Assembly (NCBI GenBank): GCA_964592595.1
Contig: CAZQFH010000003.1
Span: 62,001-126,000, forward strand
Direction of reading: 5' to 3'
DNA: 64,000 bases
DNA from: UBA5536 sp964592595
Lineage (GTDB): Bacteria > Bacteroidota > Bacteroidia > Bacteroidales > F082
The position numbers were made by a program, and so were the translations under genes. Within the stretch, counting starts at the first letter, position 1; each line of letters opens with the position of its first letter. Under the pieces are notes generated by a model. The model searched no databases and had not been told where the DNA came from. It saw nothing but the letters and a program-made list of their open reading frames with translations. Of this stretch, positions 51,305 through 60,629 are shown piece by piece.

Positions 51305-52390
51305 ATGAAAACGAAAATAGTATTATTCGCTTTAAGCTCCATACTGCTTGCAGGTTGTGGCAGTGATGTGGAAAAAGAAGAAGCCATACGACCAGTTTTT
51401 TATCAGGAAGTGGGAAAAAGTGCTATACAAAATATGCGCTCATTTTCGGGAGTAACACAAGCTGCTAATGAGGCGAAGCTGAGCTTCAAAGTAGGTGGTT
51501 TGATAGCAAATTTTGCTGTTGATATGGGAGATTCGGTAAAGAATGGTGAAGTAATTGCCCTTCTCGATGATACGGACTATCATGTCAATTACAATAAGGC
51601 AGAAGCTTCTCTGAAAAATGCAGAAGCTCAGTTGGCTGGCGCAAAATCTGCTTTTTTGCGGGTCGAAAACCTCTATGTGAACAATAATGTTTCGCTGAGC
51701 GAATATGAGAAAGTAAAAATGCAGTTTGAATCGGCCGAAACAATGGTAAAAACTGCTCGTTCACAACTTAGAGCAGCTCAAAATCAGCTGGATTACACAG
51801 TTTTAAGGGCACCTTTTGATGGGGTTGTTTCCTCAGTGATGGCGCAGGAAAATGAAATGACTGGCATCGGTCATCCTGTTGTTGTTTTTGCCAGCCTAAA
51901 TAATTTAGAGATAAAAACAGCAGTGCCCGAGAATATTATCTCGCACATCAGCCGCGGAATGGAGGTAAATGTACGTTTTAGCACATTTCCAAAACAATCA
52001 TTCAAGGGAAAAGTAACAGAGGTAAGTCCGGGAATCCCCAACACTTCTGCCTATCCGGTAATTGTTCGTTTAGTTGAATCTTCCTTCAAACTTTTCCCGG
52101 GAATGACCGGATCGGTTGAAATACCCATCAATGCTGACGATCTTTCTAAAAACAGCATTGTGATACCCACCGATGCGGTTGGCCACGATCAGTCGGGCGA
52201 TTTTGTTTATGTTGCAGTTAACAGCAATGAAAAGGCTATTTACACTGCCGAAAAACGAAAGGTGACTTTAGGTGAACTGCAAGCTGATGGATACGAAATT
52301 GTGAACGGTATCAACAAAAATGAAGTAGTAATCACTGCTGGTTTAAGTTTTTTATATGATGGCCGAAAAGTAAAACTACTTGCCAATTAA
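51305..52390 (+). CDS. RND efflux adaptor (membrane fusion protein) lipoprotein
   Basis: About 361 residues; the lipobox LLAGC gives Cys19. Lipoyl halves lie at about 55-80 (GGLIANFAVDMGDSVKNGEVIALLDDTDY) and 155-180 (LDYTVLRAPFDGVVSSVMAQENEMTG), with a coiled-coil hairpin between them. A beta-barrel and membrane-proximal domain follow. ATG 51296 gives three extra residues and is an equally possible start; the TolC stop is 2 bp before it. The end overlaps the next frame but the true pump start at 52404 lies 14 bp after this stop. Confidence 0.92.
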   Translation: MKTKIVLFALSSILLAGCGSDVEKEEAIRPVFYQEVGKSAIQNMRSFSGVTQAANEAKLSFKVGGLIANFAVDMGDSVKNGEVIALLDDTDYHVNYNKAEASLKNAEAQLAGAKSAFLRVENLYVNNNVSLSEYEKVKMQFESAETMVKTARSQLRAAQNQLDYTVLRAPFDGVVSSVMAQENEMTGIGHPVVVFASLNNLEIKTAVPENIISHISRGMEVNVRFSTFPKQSFKGKVTEVSPGIPNTSAYPVIVRLVESSFKLFPGMTGSVEIPINADDLSKNSIVIPTDAVGHDQSGDFVYVAVNSNEKAIYTAEKRKVTLGELQADGYEIVNGINKNEVVITAGLSFLYDGRKVKLLAN

Positions 52391-52403
52391 AATTTTATCT
52401 GAG

Positions 52404-55400
52404 ATGAATCTTACAAAACTTACACTCAATAACAGCCGGATTACCATCATAGCCATTTTGGTGATAGCCTTAATTGGTATTGGTAACTATTTTACACTGG
52501 AACGCGACAGCATGCCACCTTATACGGTTCGGATTGCCGTTGTGGTAACCCAGTTTCCGGGTGCCGATCCCGAAAAAGTGGAAGTACTGGTTACTGAACC
52601 TTTGGAAGAAGTGATTCGCGAAATGGCTGAAATAAAAACAATTAGCAGTGAATCACGTCCAGGTCTTTCGGTTATTACAGTAGAGTTGATCACAGCCGTT
52701 GGAAGCGATGAGTTGCAGTTGGCATGGACTAAACTCAGAAATAAAGTGGAAGATTTAAAGCCCAAACTTCCGCAGGGTGTTTTTGGTCCGGTGGTAAAAG
52801 ATGAAGACATTGGAACTGTTTTTGGGATAATCCTTGGCGTAACCGGCGATGGTGTTTCGTATAATAAACTTGAAGACTATGCCAAAGAGGTGCGCGATGA
52901 GCTTTTGCTCCTTCCCGATGCAGCAAAAATAAATTATGGGGGCATTCAGGATGAGCGTCTTTTTATTGAATTTGATGACAAACAATTGGCGCTTTATGGA
53001 CTGGATGTTATGAAACTTCGCAATATTATTTCGGCAACTAATATTCTTTATCCAGGTGGTGAAATCAATATGGGTCGCCAGCGAATTGTGTTGGAGCCTT
53101 CGGGAAGTTTTGAAACCATAGAGGATCTCAAAAAAATGCTGATTCCAACTGCTACTGGAGTGTCTGTTTATTTGGAAGATATTACCACCAATATTTTTCG
53201 CGATTACATAACACCGCGCCAAAAAATTGTGAAAATAAATGGCAAGCCTGCTATCGCGCTTTTCATTTCATTAAAAGATGGTGCCAATATTGTAAGATTG
53301 GGCGAAGATGTAGATAAGGCCCTGCCGCGTATAAACAGTAACCTGCCTTTGGGTGTTGAAGTAGTTCGCTCAGCATCACAAGATCAGGTGGTTAGTGGAC
53401 AGGTGAACGATTTTTTGGTGAACCTGATGCAGAGTATTTTCATCGTTTTGGCTGTGATGCTTTTATTCTTGGGATTCCGGACAGGTTCTTTGGTTGCTGC
53501 CCTTATTCCGATGGTTATTCTTACTGCTTTCTTCTTTTTGGGATTGCTCGATTTGGGTTTCAACAAAGTTTCATTAGCAGCATTAATTATTTCGCTGGGG
53601 CTTTTAGTGGATAATGGTATTGTTGTTGCCGAATCTATTTTGGTTAGTATGAAACGCGGCCTTAGCGCATTTGAAGCCAGTGTTTATTCAGGAAAAGTTT
53701 TAATTGTTCCGCTCCTTATTTCATCGCTTACCACATCGGCGGCTTTTTTGCCTTTTGCACTGGCCCGCACCCCAATGGGTGAAATTTCATCACAATTGTT
53801 TTGGGTTGTAAGTTCTACCTTACTGGCATCCTGGTTTTTGGCATTTACTTTTATCCCGCTGCTGGCCATTTTGATTGTAAAGACGAAATCGGTGAGAAAA
53901 GAGAAAAATGAGAATTTTATGGATCGGAATATGGAAAAACTAAATCTGTGGTATAACGGTTTACTTTTTCGTGTTTTGAAAAAGCCTTTCCTATTCCTGG
54001 GATTTATTTTGGCCTTGTTTGCTGTGGCTTTGTCACTTGTACAGTTTTTGCCCTTTAAATTAGTTCCAGATAGCGACCGGAATCTGGTTACTGTAGATAT
54101 TAAGTTTCCATCGGGAACACAGATGGAATATACCGAACAGGCCGTGAATGATATTGGTAATTATATCTTAGAAAACCTGCTTGTGAATCCGGAAACAGAT
54201 GATGAAAAGCCGGGTGTGCTGGATTTTTCTGCCTTTATCGGCGAAGGCCCCGAACCTTATGACCTGGGTTATTTTAAAAATGAAGCTAATTCAAGTTATG
54301 CACATATGTTGCTCAACACCACGGGTGATATGGACAATGATTACATTATTGCCAAAGTGGACAGTTTTTGTTTCAACCAAATTCCTGATGCCGATATTCG
54401 CGTAAACAGACTTTCGGGCGCCGGTGCTTCAGGAACGCCAGTGGAAATAAGGATTTCGGGTGATGATCCCGAAAAGCTGGCAGTAATTTCAGAAAAAGTA
54501 AAAGAGAAATTAGTGACGGTTGAAGGGGCTAAAAATATCACTGACGATTGGGGACCAAAAATCAAAAAACTATTGGTGGAAATTCATCCCGACAAGGCTC
54601 AGCGTGCCGGATTAACCAATATGGAAATCGCACTGGCCTTGAACACAGGCTTGTCGGGTATGAAAATCGGCGACTTTTTTGAAACTGATGAACAGATTCC
54701 CATTTTCCTGAAAAATGAAAACAGCGATGAGCACGATATCGAAACAGTGCAGGCATTTACCATTTTTTCAGCGGCCCGAAACCAAAATGTGCCACTTTCG
54801 CAAGTGGCCGACGTGGAGGTTGACTGGCAGTTTGGCAAAGTGATTCGCAAAGATTTAAAACGAACCATGACCGTTGGAGCTTACCTGCAACCCGGATTTA
54901 CCGCCTCCGATATTTTTGAAGCCATCACTCCATGGATGAATGAACAAAAAACTACTTGGGACTTAGGGTATGATTATGAATTGGGTGGTGAGGATGAAGA
55001 CAAATCGGAAAACCTGGGGGCTATATTTGTCAATCTGCCTCTGGCTTTTTTTATAATTGTCTTGCTGTTAGTCTTGCAGTTTAATTCCATTCGAAAAGCC
55101 ACCATTATTGTGCTATCCATTCCGCTTGGGATGATTGGAGTAGTAGCCGGATGGTTTATCGGCGGTTCGTTTGTAAGTTTCTTTGGCGTGTTGGGAGTTA
55201 TTGCCCTGGCGGGAATTGTGGTGAATAACGCCATTATTCTCATCGACAGAATTGATGTGGAATTTATTGAAAACCCTGATGTTGACCGTCGGGATGCCAT
55301 TCTGAAAGCAGCTAACAACAGGTTTACCCCTGTTATTCTCACCACGCTTACCACTTCTCTGGGGATGTTGCCGCTGTGGTTTTCGGGCGATTTGCTTTGG

Positions 55401-55556
55401 GAACCGCTCACCCTTGCGATTATTTTCGGTTTGTTCTTTGCAACTTTGATTACCTTGCTGTTTGTGCCGGTGTTGTACCGTCTTTTCTTCAAGGTTTCCT
55501 TTAAGGATTATGCCTTTAATCCTGAAATACTTCATCAAAAAGATTTGACTGAATAG
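52404..55556 (+). CDS. RND-family efflux transporter, inner-membrane pump (second system)
   Basis: About 1050 residues, the usual RND length. TM1 is at residues about 10-28 (RITIIAILVIALIGIGNYF), the TM4 motif with proton-relay Asp is GLLVDNGIVVAESILVSM, and the last helix cluster includes GIVVNNAIILIDRIDVEF. The porter loops carry VTQFPGADPEKVEVLVTEPLEEVI. It differs clearly from the pump at 32096, so the two operons are not recent duplicates. ATG 52404 (MNLTKLTLNN) is preferred over 52380, which lies within the adaptor gene. Substrate unknown. Confidence 0.93.
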   Translation: MNLTKLTLNNSRITIIAILVIALIGIGNYFTLERDSMPPYTVRIAVVVTQFPGADPEKVEVLVTEPLEEVIREMAEIKTISSESRPGLSVITVELITAVGSDELQLAWTKLRNKVEDLKPKLPQGVFGPVVKDEDIGTVFGIILGVTGDGVSYNKLEDYAKEVRDELLLLPDAAKINYGGIQDERLFIEFDDKQLALYGLDVMKLRNIISATNILYPGGEINMGRQRIVLEPSGSFETIEDLKKMLIPTATGVSVYLEDITTNIFRDYITPRQKIVKINGKPAIALFISLKDGANIVRLGEDVDKALPRINSNLPLGVEVVRSASQDQVVSGQVNDFLVNLMQSIFIVLAVMLLFLGFRTGSLVAALIPMVILTAFFFLGLLDLGFNKVSLAALIISLGLLVDNGIVVAESILVSMKRGLSAFEASVYSGKVLIVPLLISSLTTSAAFLPFALARTPMGEISSQLFWVVSSTLLASWFLAFTFIPLLAILIVKTKSVRKEKNENFMDRNMEKLNLWYNGLLFRVLKKPFLFLGFILALFAVALSLVQFLPFKLVPDSDRNLVTVDIKFPSGTQMEYTEQAVNDIGNYILENLLVNPETDDEKPGVLDFSAFIGEGPEPYDLGYFKNEANSSYAHMLLNTTGDMDNDYIIAKVDSFCFNQIPDADIRVNRLSGAGASGTPVEIRISGDDPEKLAVISEKVKEKLVTVEGAKNITDDWGPKIKKLLVEIHPDKAQRAGLTNMEIALALNTGLSGMKIGDFFETDEQIPIFLKNENSDEHDIETVQAFTIFSAARNQNVPLSQVADVEVDWQFGKVIRKDLKRTMTVGAYLQPGFTASDIFEAITPWMNEQKTTWDLGYDYELGGEDEDKSENLGAIFVNLPLAFFIIVLLLVLQFNSIRKATIIVLSIPLGMIGVVAGWFIGGSFVSFFGVLGVIALAGIVVNNAIILIDRIDVEFIENPDVDRRDAILKAANNRFTPVILTTLTTSLGMLPLWFSGDLLWEPLTLAIIFGLFFATLITLLFVPVLYRLFFKVSFKDYAFNPEILHQKDLTE

Positions 55557-55765
55557 TGAAATTTAAGCTGCCGAAAACAGAAAAACAGGTAAAAGAATAG
55601 TTGTTTTGATTTGGATAATGGAAAAAGCAGTTGAAAGAAACTGCTTTCCATTTTCATGAGATCCTACAATCAAAGCTTTTGTTTAGACCGGTTTAAAGGT
55701 TTAAAGAGCAGATCAGTTTGAATCTTGACTTGTGAAAATGTTTTCGGGTAAAAGTAACATTTCTC

Positions 55766-55773
55766 TACCTTTG
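55766..55773 (+). promoter_or_regulatory. Bacteroidota -7 promoter element for the TSUP permease gene
   Basis: TACCTTTG is a perfect TAnnTTTG match 19 bp before the ATG at 55793. A -33 box is not obvious. Confidence 0.55.
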
Positions 55774-55792
55774 CCACTTAAAAACTAAAATC

Positions 55793-56584
55793 ATGCAATG
55801 GGCTGATATTGTTGCACTGATTGTTTCTGGAGTTTTTGTGGGGTTTATCAACACGCTTGCGGGTGGGGGCACTATTATTTCCCTTACAGTTTTTTTGCTG
55901 CTTGGGCTTCCCATTGATATCGCTAATGGTACAAACCGCATTGCTGTAATCTTGCAAAATATCACATCGGTACAGGCCTTTCATCAAAAAAAGGTAATGA
56001 GCTGGCGCAAGGGGCTAATCCTCTCTATACCTGCAGTTTTGGGCTCGGTGATTGGAGCGCAGCTTGCCGTGGATATCGACCGTGAAGCTTTCGAAAAGGC
56101 CATTGCTGTAGTGATGTTGCTGATGATCTTCTTCATGTTCTTTAAACCCTCACAATTTCTTGCCGGGCGTGCCGATCTTTTGAATCGCAAGGTGGACTGG
56201 AAACAAGTCCTGATATTTTTTGGCATCGGAATTTATGGCGGATTGTTTCAGGTGGGTGTTGGCTATTTCTTGTTGGCTGCATTAGTGCTTGGTGTTGGTT
56301 TTGATTTGGTGCGTGCTAATGCAATAAAAGTGCTTATCGTATTGATATACACCATTTTTGCGTTAGGTGTGTTTGTTTACAATGATGCTGTTAACTGGAA
56401 GTATGGCCTTATTCATGCCATCGGCAATATGATAGGGGCATATGTGGCTTCACATATGGCCGTGAACAAAGGCGTAGTATTTGTGAAATGGGTGATAATT
56501 ATCGTGATCATCCTTACTTCGGCGCAGCTGCTTGATTTGTACGATCTTAACGATTTGCTGAAGCTCATCATGAATCGCCCCTGA
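55793..56584 (+). CDS. TSUP (TauE/SafE) family permease
   Basis: A 263-residue membrane protein with seven to eight helices and the two-fold TSUP repeat: GVFVGFINTLAGGGTIISLTVFLLLGLPIDIANGTNRIAV in the first half and GIYGGLFQVGVGYFLLAALVLGVGFDLVRANAIKVLIV in the second. The family moves sulfur-containing or organic anions such as sulfite, sulfoacetate and taurine products. Specificity cannot be read here. It has its own promoter-like element and precedes the isoaspartyl peptidase gene by 65 bp. Confidence 0.9.
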   Translation: MQWADIVALIVSGVFVGFINTLAGGGTIISLTVFLLLGLPIDIANGTNRIAVILQNITSVQAFHQKKVMSWRKGLILSIPAVLGSVIGAQLAVDIDREAFEKAIAVVMLLMIFFMFFKPSQFLAGRADLLNRKVDWKQVLIFFGIGIYGGLFQVGVGYFLLAALVLGVGFDLVRANAIKVLIVLIYTIFALGVFVYNDAVNWKYGLIHAIGNMIGAYVASHMAVNKGVVFVKWVIIIVIILTSAQLLDLYDLNDLLKLIMNRP

Positions 56585-56649
56585 TTGATAAGATGCGATT
56601 TGTAGCATTGTTATATCTTTGAAGGCAATTCACCCTTAAAGCCCAGCTC

Positions 56650-57672
56650 ATGAAAATGTTTCGTTACCTTATTATATTTGCTTTCCTTTGGATTTTAATT
56701 GCTTGTGAAAGACCTGCTGAGCAAGTTGTGCGTCCTGAATATGCTATGGCCATTCACGGCGGTGCAGGTGTGATAAAAGCTGAACTGATGAGCCCCGAAC
56801 AGGATAGTTTGCACAGGATTTCGCTGCTCGAGGCATTGAGTGCAGGAGAAGAGATCCTGAAAGCAGGTGGCTCCAGTTTGGATGCAGTAACAGCTGCAAT
56901 TACTATCTTAGAAGACAATCCACTTTTCAATGCCGGCCGTGGTGCGGTTTTCAATGCTAATGGTTTTATTGAGCATGATGCTTCAATCATGCAGGGCTCC
57001 GATGGGAATGCTGGTGCAGTGGGAGCAGTAAGGAATATCAAAAATCCCATTTTGGCAGCCCGCAAAGTAATGGAAGCCAGCCCGCATGTGTTTTTAGTGC
57101 GTGAGGGTGCAGAACAGTTTGCAGCTTTACAGGGCTTGCAAATTGTAGATCCTTCGTGGTTTATGGTTTCAAAGCAGCGCAAGAAATATGAAAAGTCAAA
57201 GGAAACAAGGCTTGAAAGGGAATTTCCGCTTGGCGAAAAACATGGAACGGTAGGGGCTGTTGCTTTGGATAAAAGAGGAAACCTGGCGGCAGGCACTTCT
57301 ACTGGTGGGATGCATTTCAAACATCAGGGCAGGTTGGGCGATTCGCCAGTGATAGGTGCCGGCACCTGGGCTGATAATACCAGCTGTGCGATTTCAGCAA
57401 CAGGTCATGGCGAATATTTCATCCGTCTGGGAGTGGCGCATGACATTGCCGCTCGCATGAAATATGGCGGCCAAAGCCTTAAAGAAGCCGCCGGACAGAT
57501 GGTGATGGAAAAGCTGGTGAAGCTGGATGCCAGAGGAGGCATTATTGCCCTGGATAAGGATGGAAATATTTGTATGCCTTTCAACACGGCCGGTATGTTC
57601 AGGGCAAGCGTGAAGGCTGGCGAAGATCCATTTGTAGGATTGTATGCTACGGATAGCCTGCTGGTGAATTAG
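56650..57672 (+). CDS. Isoaspartyl peptidase/L-asparaginase (Ntn hydrolase), lipoprotein
   Basis: A 340-residue member of the plant-type asparaginase family. A lipobox-like AC at Cys19 (FLWILIACERP) suggests export and membrane anchoring. The Ntn nucleophile is Thr200 in GEKHGTVGAVALD, where autocleavage between Gly and Thr yields the alpha and beta subunits. The downstream AAGTSTGGMHFKHQGRLGDSPVIGAGTWADN segment carries the substrate-binding Arg and Gly residues of the family. It removes isoaspartyl residues from peptides or hydrolyses Asn. The next gene is convergent with a 3-bp gap. Confidence 0.92.
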   Translation: MKMFRYLIIFAFLWILIACERPAEQVVRPEYAMAIHGGAGVIKAELMSPEQDSLHRISLLEALSAGEEILKAGGSSLDAVTAAITILEDNPLFNAGRGAVFNANGFIEHDASIMQGSDGNAGAVGAVRNIKNPILAARKVMEASPHVFLVREGAEQFAALQGLQIVDPSWFMVSKQRKKYEKSKETRLEREFPLGEKHGTVGAVALDKRGNLAAGTSTGGMHFKHQGRLGDSPVIGAGTWADNTSCAISATGHGEYFIRLGVAHDIAARMKYGGQSLKEAAGQMVMEKLVKLDARGGIIALDKDGNICMPFNTAGMFRASVKAGEDPFVGLYATDSLLVN

Positions 57673-57675
57673 GTC

Positions 57676-58185
57676 TTATTGTTTTTCGTATTGTTGAATT
57701 TCGTTGTGAATGAATTCCAGTGTTATACCGGCTTCCATAAACATGGCTTCTGATTCGGCTCCGGCATGGTATTTTCTTTCACAAACCACCCTTTCAATTC
57801 CGCAGTTGATGATCAGCATGGCGCAGGTGCGGCAGGGTGTCATCCTGCAATAGAGCGTGCTTCCTTCGAGGGCAATGCCACGACGGGCAGCTTGTGTGAT
57901 GGCATTTTGTTCGGCATGGACGGTTCGAACACAATGTTGGGTAATATTTCCATCTTCATGAATCACTTTCTTCATCAGGTGGCCCACATCATCGCAGTGG
58001 GGCAATCCGCGGGGCGAACCTACATAACCGGTAACGAGGATTTGCCGGTCTTTTACAATCACACAGCCACTGCGGCCGCGATCGCAGGTGGCTCTGCTGG
58101 CAACGGTATCGGCCAGCTTCAGGAAATATTCGTCCCAGCTGGGGCGTGCATGTGAAGCTTGTTTGGGAAGTTGATTGTCGCTCAT
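57676..58185 (-). CDS. dCMP/cytidine deaminase-family protein (ComEB-like)
   Basis: A 169-residue zinc deaminase. The zinc site is HAEQNAI (about residues 90-96) with the distal PCRTC (about 117-121). The SRATCDRGRSGCVIVKDRQILVTGYVGSPRGLPHCDDVGH region, with extra Cys and His, is typical of deoxycytidylate deaminases that bind a second metal. It would convert dCMP to dUMP for dTMP synthesis. The start overlaps the kinase-like gene by 4 bp (ATGA type), so the two are coupled. Confidence 0.9.
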   Translation of the reverse strand: MSDNQLPKQASHARPSWDEYFLKLADTVASRATCDRGRSGCVIVKDRQILVTGYVGSPRGLPHCDDVGHLMKKVIHEDGNITQHCVRTVHAEQNAITQAARRGIALEGSTLYCRMTPCRTCAMLIINCGIERVVCERKYHAGAESEAMFMEAGITLEFIHNEIQQYEKQ

Positions 58186-58754
58186 AGCTTAATTTTTTTT
58201 AAGGCTTTTTCTATTTGTTGGTATAGTGCACGAAGATCGCCATTATTGGTAAACACTTCATCAGCCTGTTCGATACAGGCTTTCAGGTTCTGCTTATTGG
58301 GATCGCTGGCGTTCATTTCGCGGGCTTCATTCTTTAAAAAAGTTTCAAAACTAACGGCATCGGTTTCCGATTTTCGGCTTTGAATCCTTTCGTAACGTAA
58401 ATCGGGTGCTGCATCCACAGCCCACAGAAAGAATGGTCCTTTATCCCGCAGCGATTGAATCTCACCTGGTGTTCGGATGCTTTCAATGATGCAGGGTACA
58501 CCTTGTTCAAGGGCTTTAAAATAAAGCTGGTCAGTAACATAGCTCGGACTATTTGCTGCGCGCAGGGCGTTGGCTGTCTGCGTCATTGTATCACGGTTTA
58601 CTTCTTTTCCGGCTACCTCGATTTGCTCAATCAAAAAAGCCCTCACGGAATAGTGTGCAAAATCTTTTTCACGAACCAGGTAATCAACAATTGTTCCTTT
58701 GCCAGCTCCCAGCGTGCCGGTGATGCCAACGACAATCATTTTTTTATCCGGCAT
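58182..58754 (-). CDS. P-loop (d)NMP kinase-like protein
   Basis: A 190-residue P-loop protein with Walker A GITGTLGAGKGT near residue 10, a helix-rich lid, and a segment VDAAPDLRYERIQSRKSETDAVSFETF resembling nucleotide or dephospho-CoA kinase lids. It may phosphorylate a nucleoside monophosphate, which would fit the adjacent dCMP deaminase. A true dephospho-CoA kinase would be closer to 200 residues with a different motif set, and is a weaker alternative. It overlaps the LOG-family gene upstream by 11 bp. Confidence 0.7.
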   Translation of the reverse strand: MPDKKMIVVGITGTLGAGKGTIVDYLVREKDFAHYSVRAFLIEQIEVAGKEVNRDTMTQTANALRAANSPSYVTDQLYFKALEQGVPCIIESIRTPGEIQSLRDKGPFFLWAVDAAPDLRYERIQSRKSETDAVSFETFLKNEAREMNASDPNKQNLKACIEQADEVFTNNGDLRALYQQIEKALKKIKL

Positions 58755-59340
58755 GGCTTTCGGTTTTGAGGTCGCTGATCCATTTGTCCATTTCCACCGG
58801 CATGAAGCTGTTCAGCTTTTGCAAGAGTGCTTTTGGTTCGAGCGAAACAATGAGTGACGACCGATGTTCTTCACGGATAAAACCTTCTGAAACACCATGA
58901 TCCAGGAAACGAAGCAGGTAATCAAAATAGCCTTTGGTGTTGAGTAAGGCAAGCGGTTTATCGCTCAGGCGCAACTGCATCAAGGTTAACACCTCGCTAA
59001 TCTCATCTAATGTACCAAATCCACCCGGAAGTGCTACAAAAGCATCTGCCATTTCGAGCATGCGTGTCTTGCGTTCAGCCATACTGCTTACCGTTATCAG
59101 CTGATGAATGCCGTTGTGAGCCACTTCTTTATCAATCAGATGCTGTGGCATGATACCGGTTACATGGCCGCCATGTGCCATTAATGTGTCGGCAAGTACT
59201 TTCATCAAACCCACAGATGCGCCACCGTAAATGAGGTCTGACTTCCTGGCAGCCATTTGTTTAGCAAATTCCTCAGCCACCTCACGGTAAATCCGCTGAT
59301 ACCCCATGCTGCTTCCGCAAAAAACACAAATTCGCTTCAT
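58744..59340 (-). CDS. LOG-family nucleotide 5'-monophosphate phosphoribohydrolase
   Basis: A 198-residue Rossmann-fold protein with the LOG signature PGGFGTLDEISEVL near residue 104 and GGASVGLMKVLADTLMAHGGHVTGIMP near 40. LOG enzymes release the base from nucleoside 5'-monophosphates; in plants they activate cytokinins, and in bacteria they act in nucleotide turnover. It heads a three-gene overlapping run with the kinase-like and dCMP deaminase genes, suggesting joint nucleotide salvage or clean-up. Confidence 0.9.
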   Translation of the reverse strand: MKRICVFCGSSMGYQRIYREVAEEFAKQMAARKSDLIYGGASVGLMKVLADTLMAHGGHVTGIMPQHLIDKEVAHNGIHQLITVSSMAERKTRMLEMADAFVALPGGFGTLDEISEVLTLMQLRLSDKPLALLNTKGYFDYLLRFLDHGVSEGFIREEHRSSLIVSLEPKALLQKLNSFMPVEMDKWISDLKTESHAG

Positions 59341-59397
59341 AGTTTCATCCTTAAAGTGATCGGCAAAGTTAAACTTTTCGATTGGGCAATTGTGTCA

Positions 59398-60546
59398 TTA
59401 GCTGCTGGTAATTTGCTGGCAAATGGCATCAAACATGGCAATGCCTGTTGGGATAAGCTCATCCGGAAAATCGTAATCCGGATTGTGCAGGGCAGGATGG
59501 TTTTTGCCCGAGCCAATTCCTAACAAGGTGATAGGGCCAAATTTTCCAAACTGTCCAAAGTCTTCCGACCACTTGAATGGTATTTCCAGTTTAATAACTT
59601 TGAACTTATTTTGTTTTGCAGCATTTTCGGCCAGTGTTGTTAGCTGGCTATCGTTTACGGTAGCAGCAAAAGGCTCATGGCTGCTGTTTTGCAATTCGAG
59701 TTTATTTTCTTTGGCGATTTTTTCTGCTAAATCAAGGCATTGTTGCTGCATGGCTTCCAGTGTTTTGTCTTCAAAGCTGCGGATGGTCACCCAGCAAAAG
59801 GCTTCTCCGGGAGAGGTTCCAAAGGCTTCATCGCCAAGTCGGGCATGGGTGATCGTGAGCAGTTTGAAAGCCTTCTCGCTTTGCCATTGTGTTTTTAGTT
59901 CGTCGAGTTCAAGCATGAGTTTTGCCAGAGCAGTAGCAGGATTGAGGCCTGTTTCGGGCTGTGAGGCATGTGCAGTTCGGCCGATGAAATGAATTTTTAT
60001 TCCTACCGAAGCAGCTGCAAAAGTTTTTTCCCGTAAAACAATAGTATGTCGTTCAAAACCAGGTAAATTGTGGAGTGCAAAAGCCAGATCGGGTTTTATG
60101 CTTTCAAATTTAGGATCGTTGATAACCTGCAGGGCACCTTGTCCGGTTTCTTCAGCAGGCTGAAAAAGGAGTATGACTTCGCCTTTTTCAGGGCGTTTCT
60201 CATTTAGCAGCATAGCAAAACCAGCCAATATGCTGCTATGGCCATCATGTCCGCAAAGGTGCGCCACGCCTGCATTTTTTGAAGTATAACTCAGCTTGTT
60301 TTTCTCCTGAATGGGTAAGGCATCCATATCGGCACGAAAGAGAATCCTTTTACCTTTTTTCTTGCCTTTGAACACCAAAGCCAGTCCTTTGCCTCCCAAT
60401 CCTTGAATCATTTGATCAGGTTTTAAGGGGTTTAAAAATTTAAGCAATCGTTCTGCTGTGTTATTTTCCTGGCCCGAAAGTTCGGGATTGGCATGCAGTT
60501 CTTGGCGCAGCCGTATGAGGTTTTCAGATATTTGTTTTGAGTTCAT
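59398..60546 (-). CDS. M20-family amidohydrolase
   Basis: A 382-residue di-metal hydrolase with GVAHLCGHDGHSSILAG (metal-binding Cys/His/Asp region, about 93-109), the catalytic-base region FQPAEETGQGA (about 130-140) and a central dimerisation domain (IHFIGRTAHASQPETGLNPATALAKLM). This matches aminoacylase or hippurate hydrolase-type enzymes, which cut N-acyl amino acids or related amides. Substrate is not determined. It is divergent from manA and convergent with none; 57 bp separate it from the LOG gene. Confidence 0.9.
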   Translation of the reverse strand: MNSKQISENLIRLRQELHANPELSGQENNTAERLLKFLNPLKPDQMIQGLGGKGLALVFKGKKKGKRILFRADMDALPIQEKNKLSYTSKNAGVAHLCGHDGHSSILAGFAMLLNEKRPEKGEVILLFQPAEETGQGALQVINDPKFESIKPDLAFALHNLPGFERHTIVLREKTFAAASVGIKIHFIGRTAHASQPETGLNPATALAKLMLELDELKTQWQSEKAFKLLTITHARLGDEAFGTSPGEAFCWVTIRSFEDKTLEAMQQQCLDLAEKIAKENKLELQNSSHEPFAATVNDSQLTTLAENAAKQNKFKVIKLEIPFKWSEDFGQFGKFGPITLLGIGSGKNHPALHNPDYDFPDELIPTGIAMFDAICQQITSS

Positions 60547-60605
60547 CTCACAAAAGTAGTGGAAATTGAGAAAATTATCAGATGAAGCATCTTTCAGGAT
60601 TTACG

Positions 60606-60613
60606 TACTTTTG
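60606..60613 (+). promoter_or_regulatory. Bacteroidota -7 promoter element for manA
   Basis: TACTTTTG matches TAnnTTTG. Transcription would begin near 60620, so the in-frame ATG at 60582 lies upstream of the message and the start at 60630 (or 60621) is supported. Confidence 0.55.
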
Positions 60614-60629
60614 TGCCAAAATGAATGAC

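Noticed and set aside
54974..55492. Long minus-strand frames opposite the second RND pump
   Set aside because: Composition is low-complexity Ser/Thr/Ile/Pro typical of antisense reading through membrane-helix codons; the plus-strand pump is certain.
32096..55556. Two RND operons as a recent duplication
   Set aside because: Gene order, TolC length, pump length and motif details differ between them, so they are separate systems.
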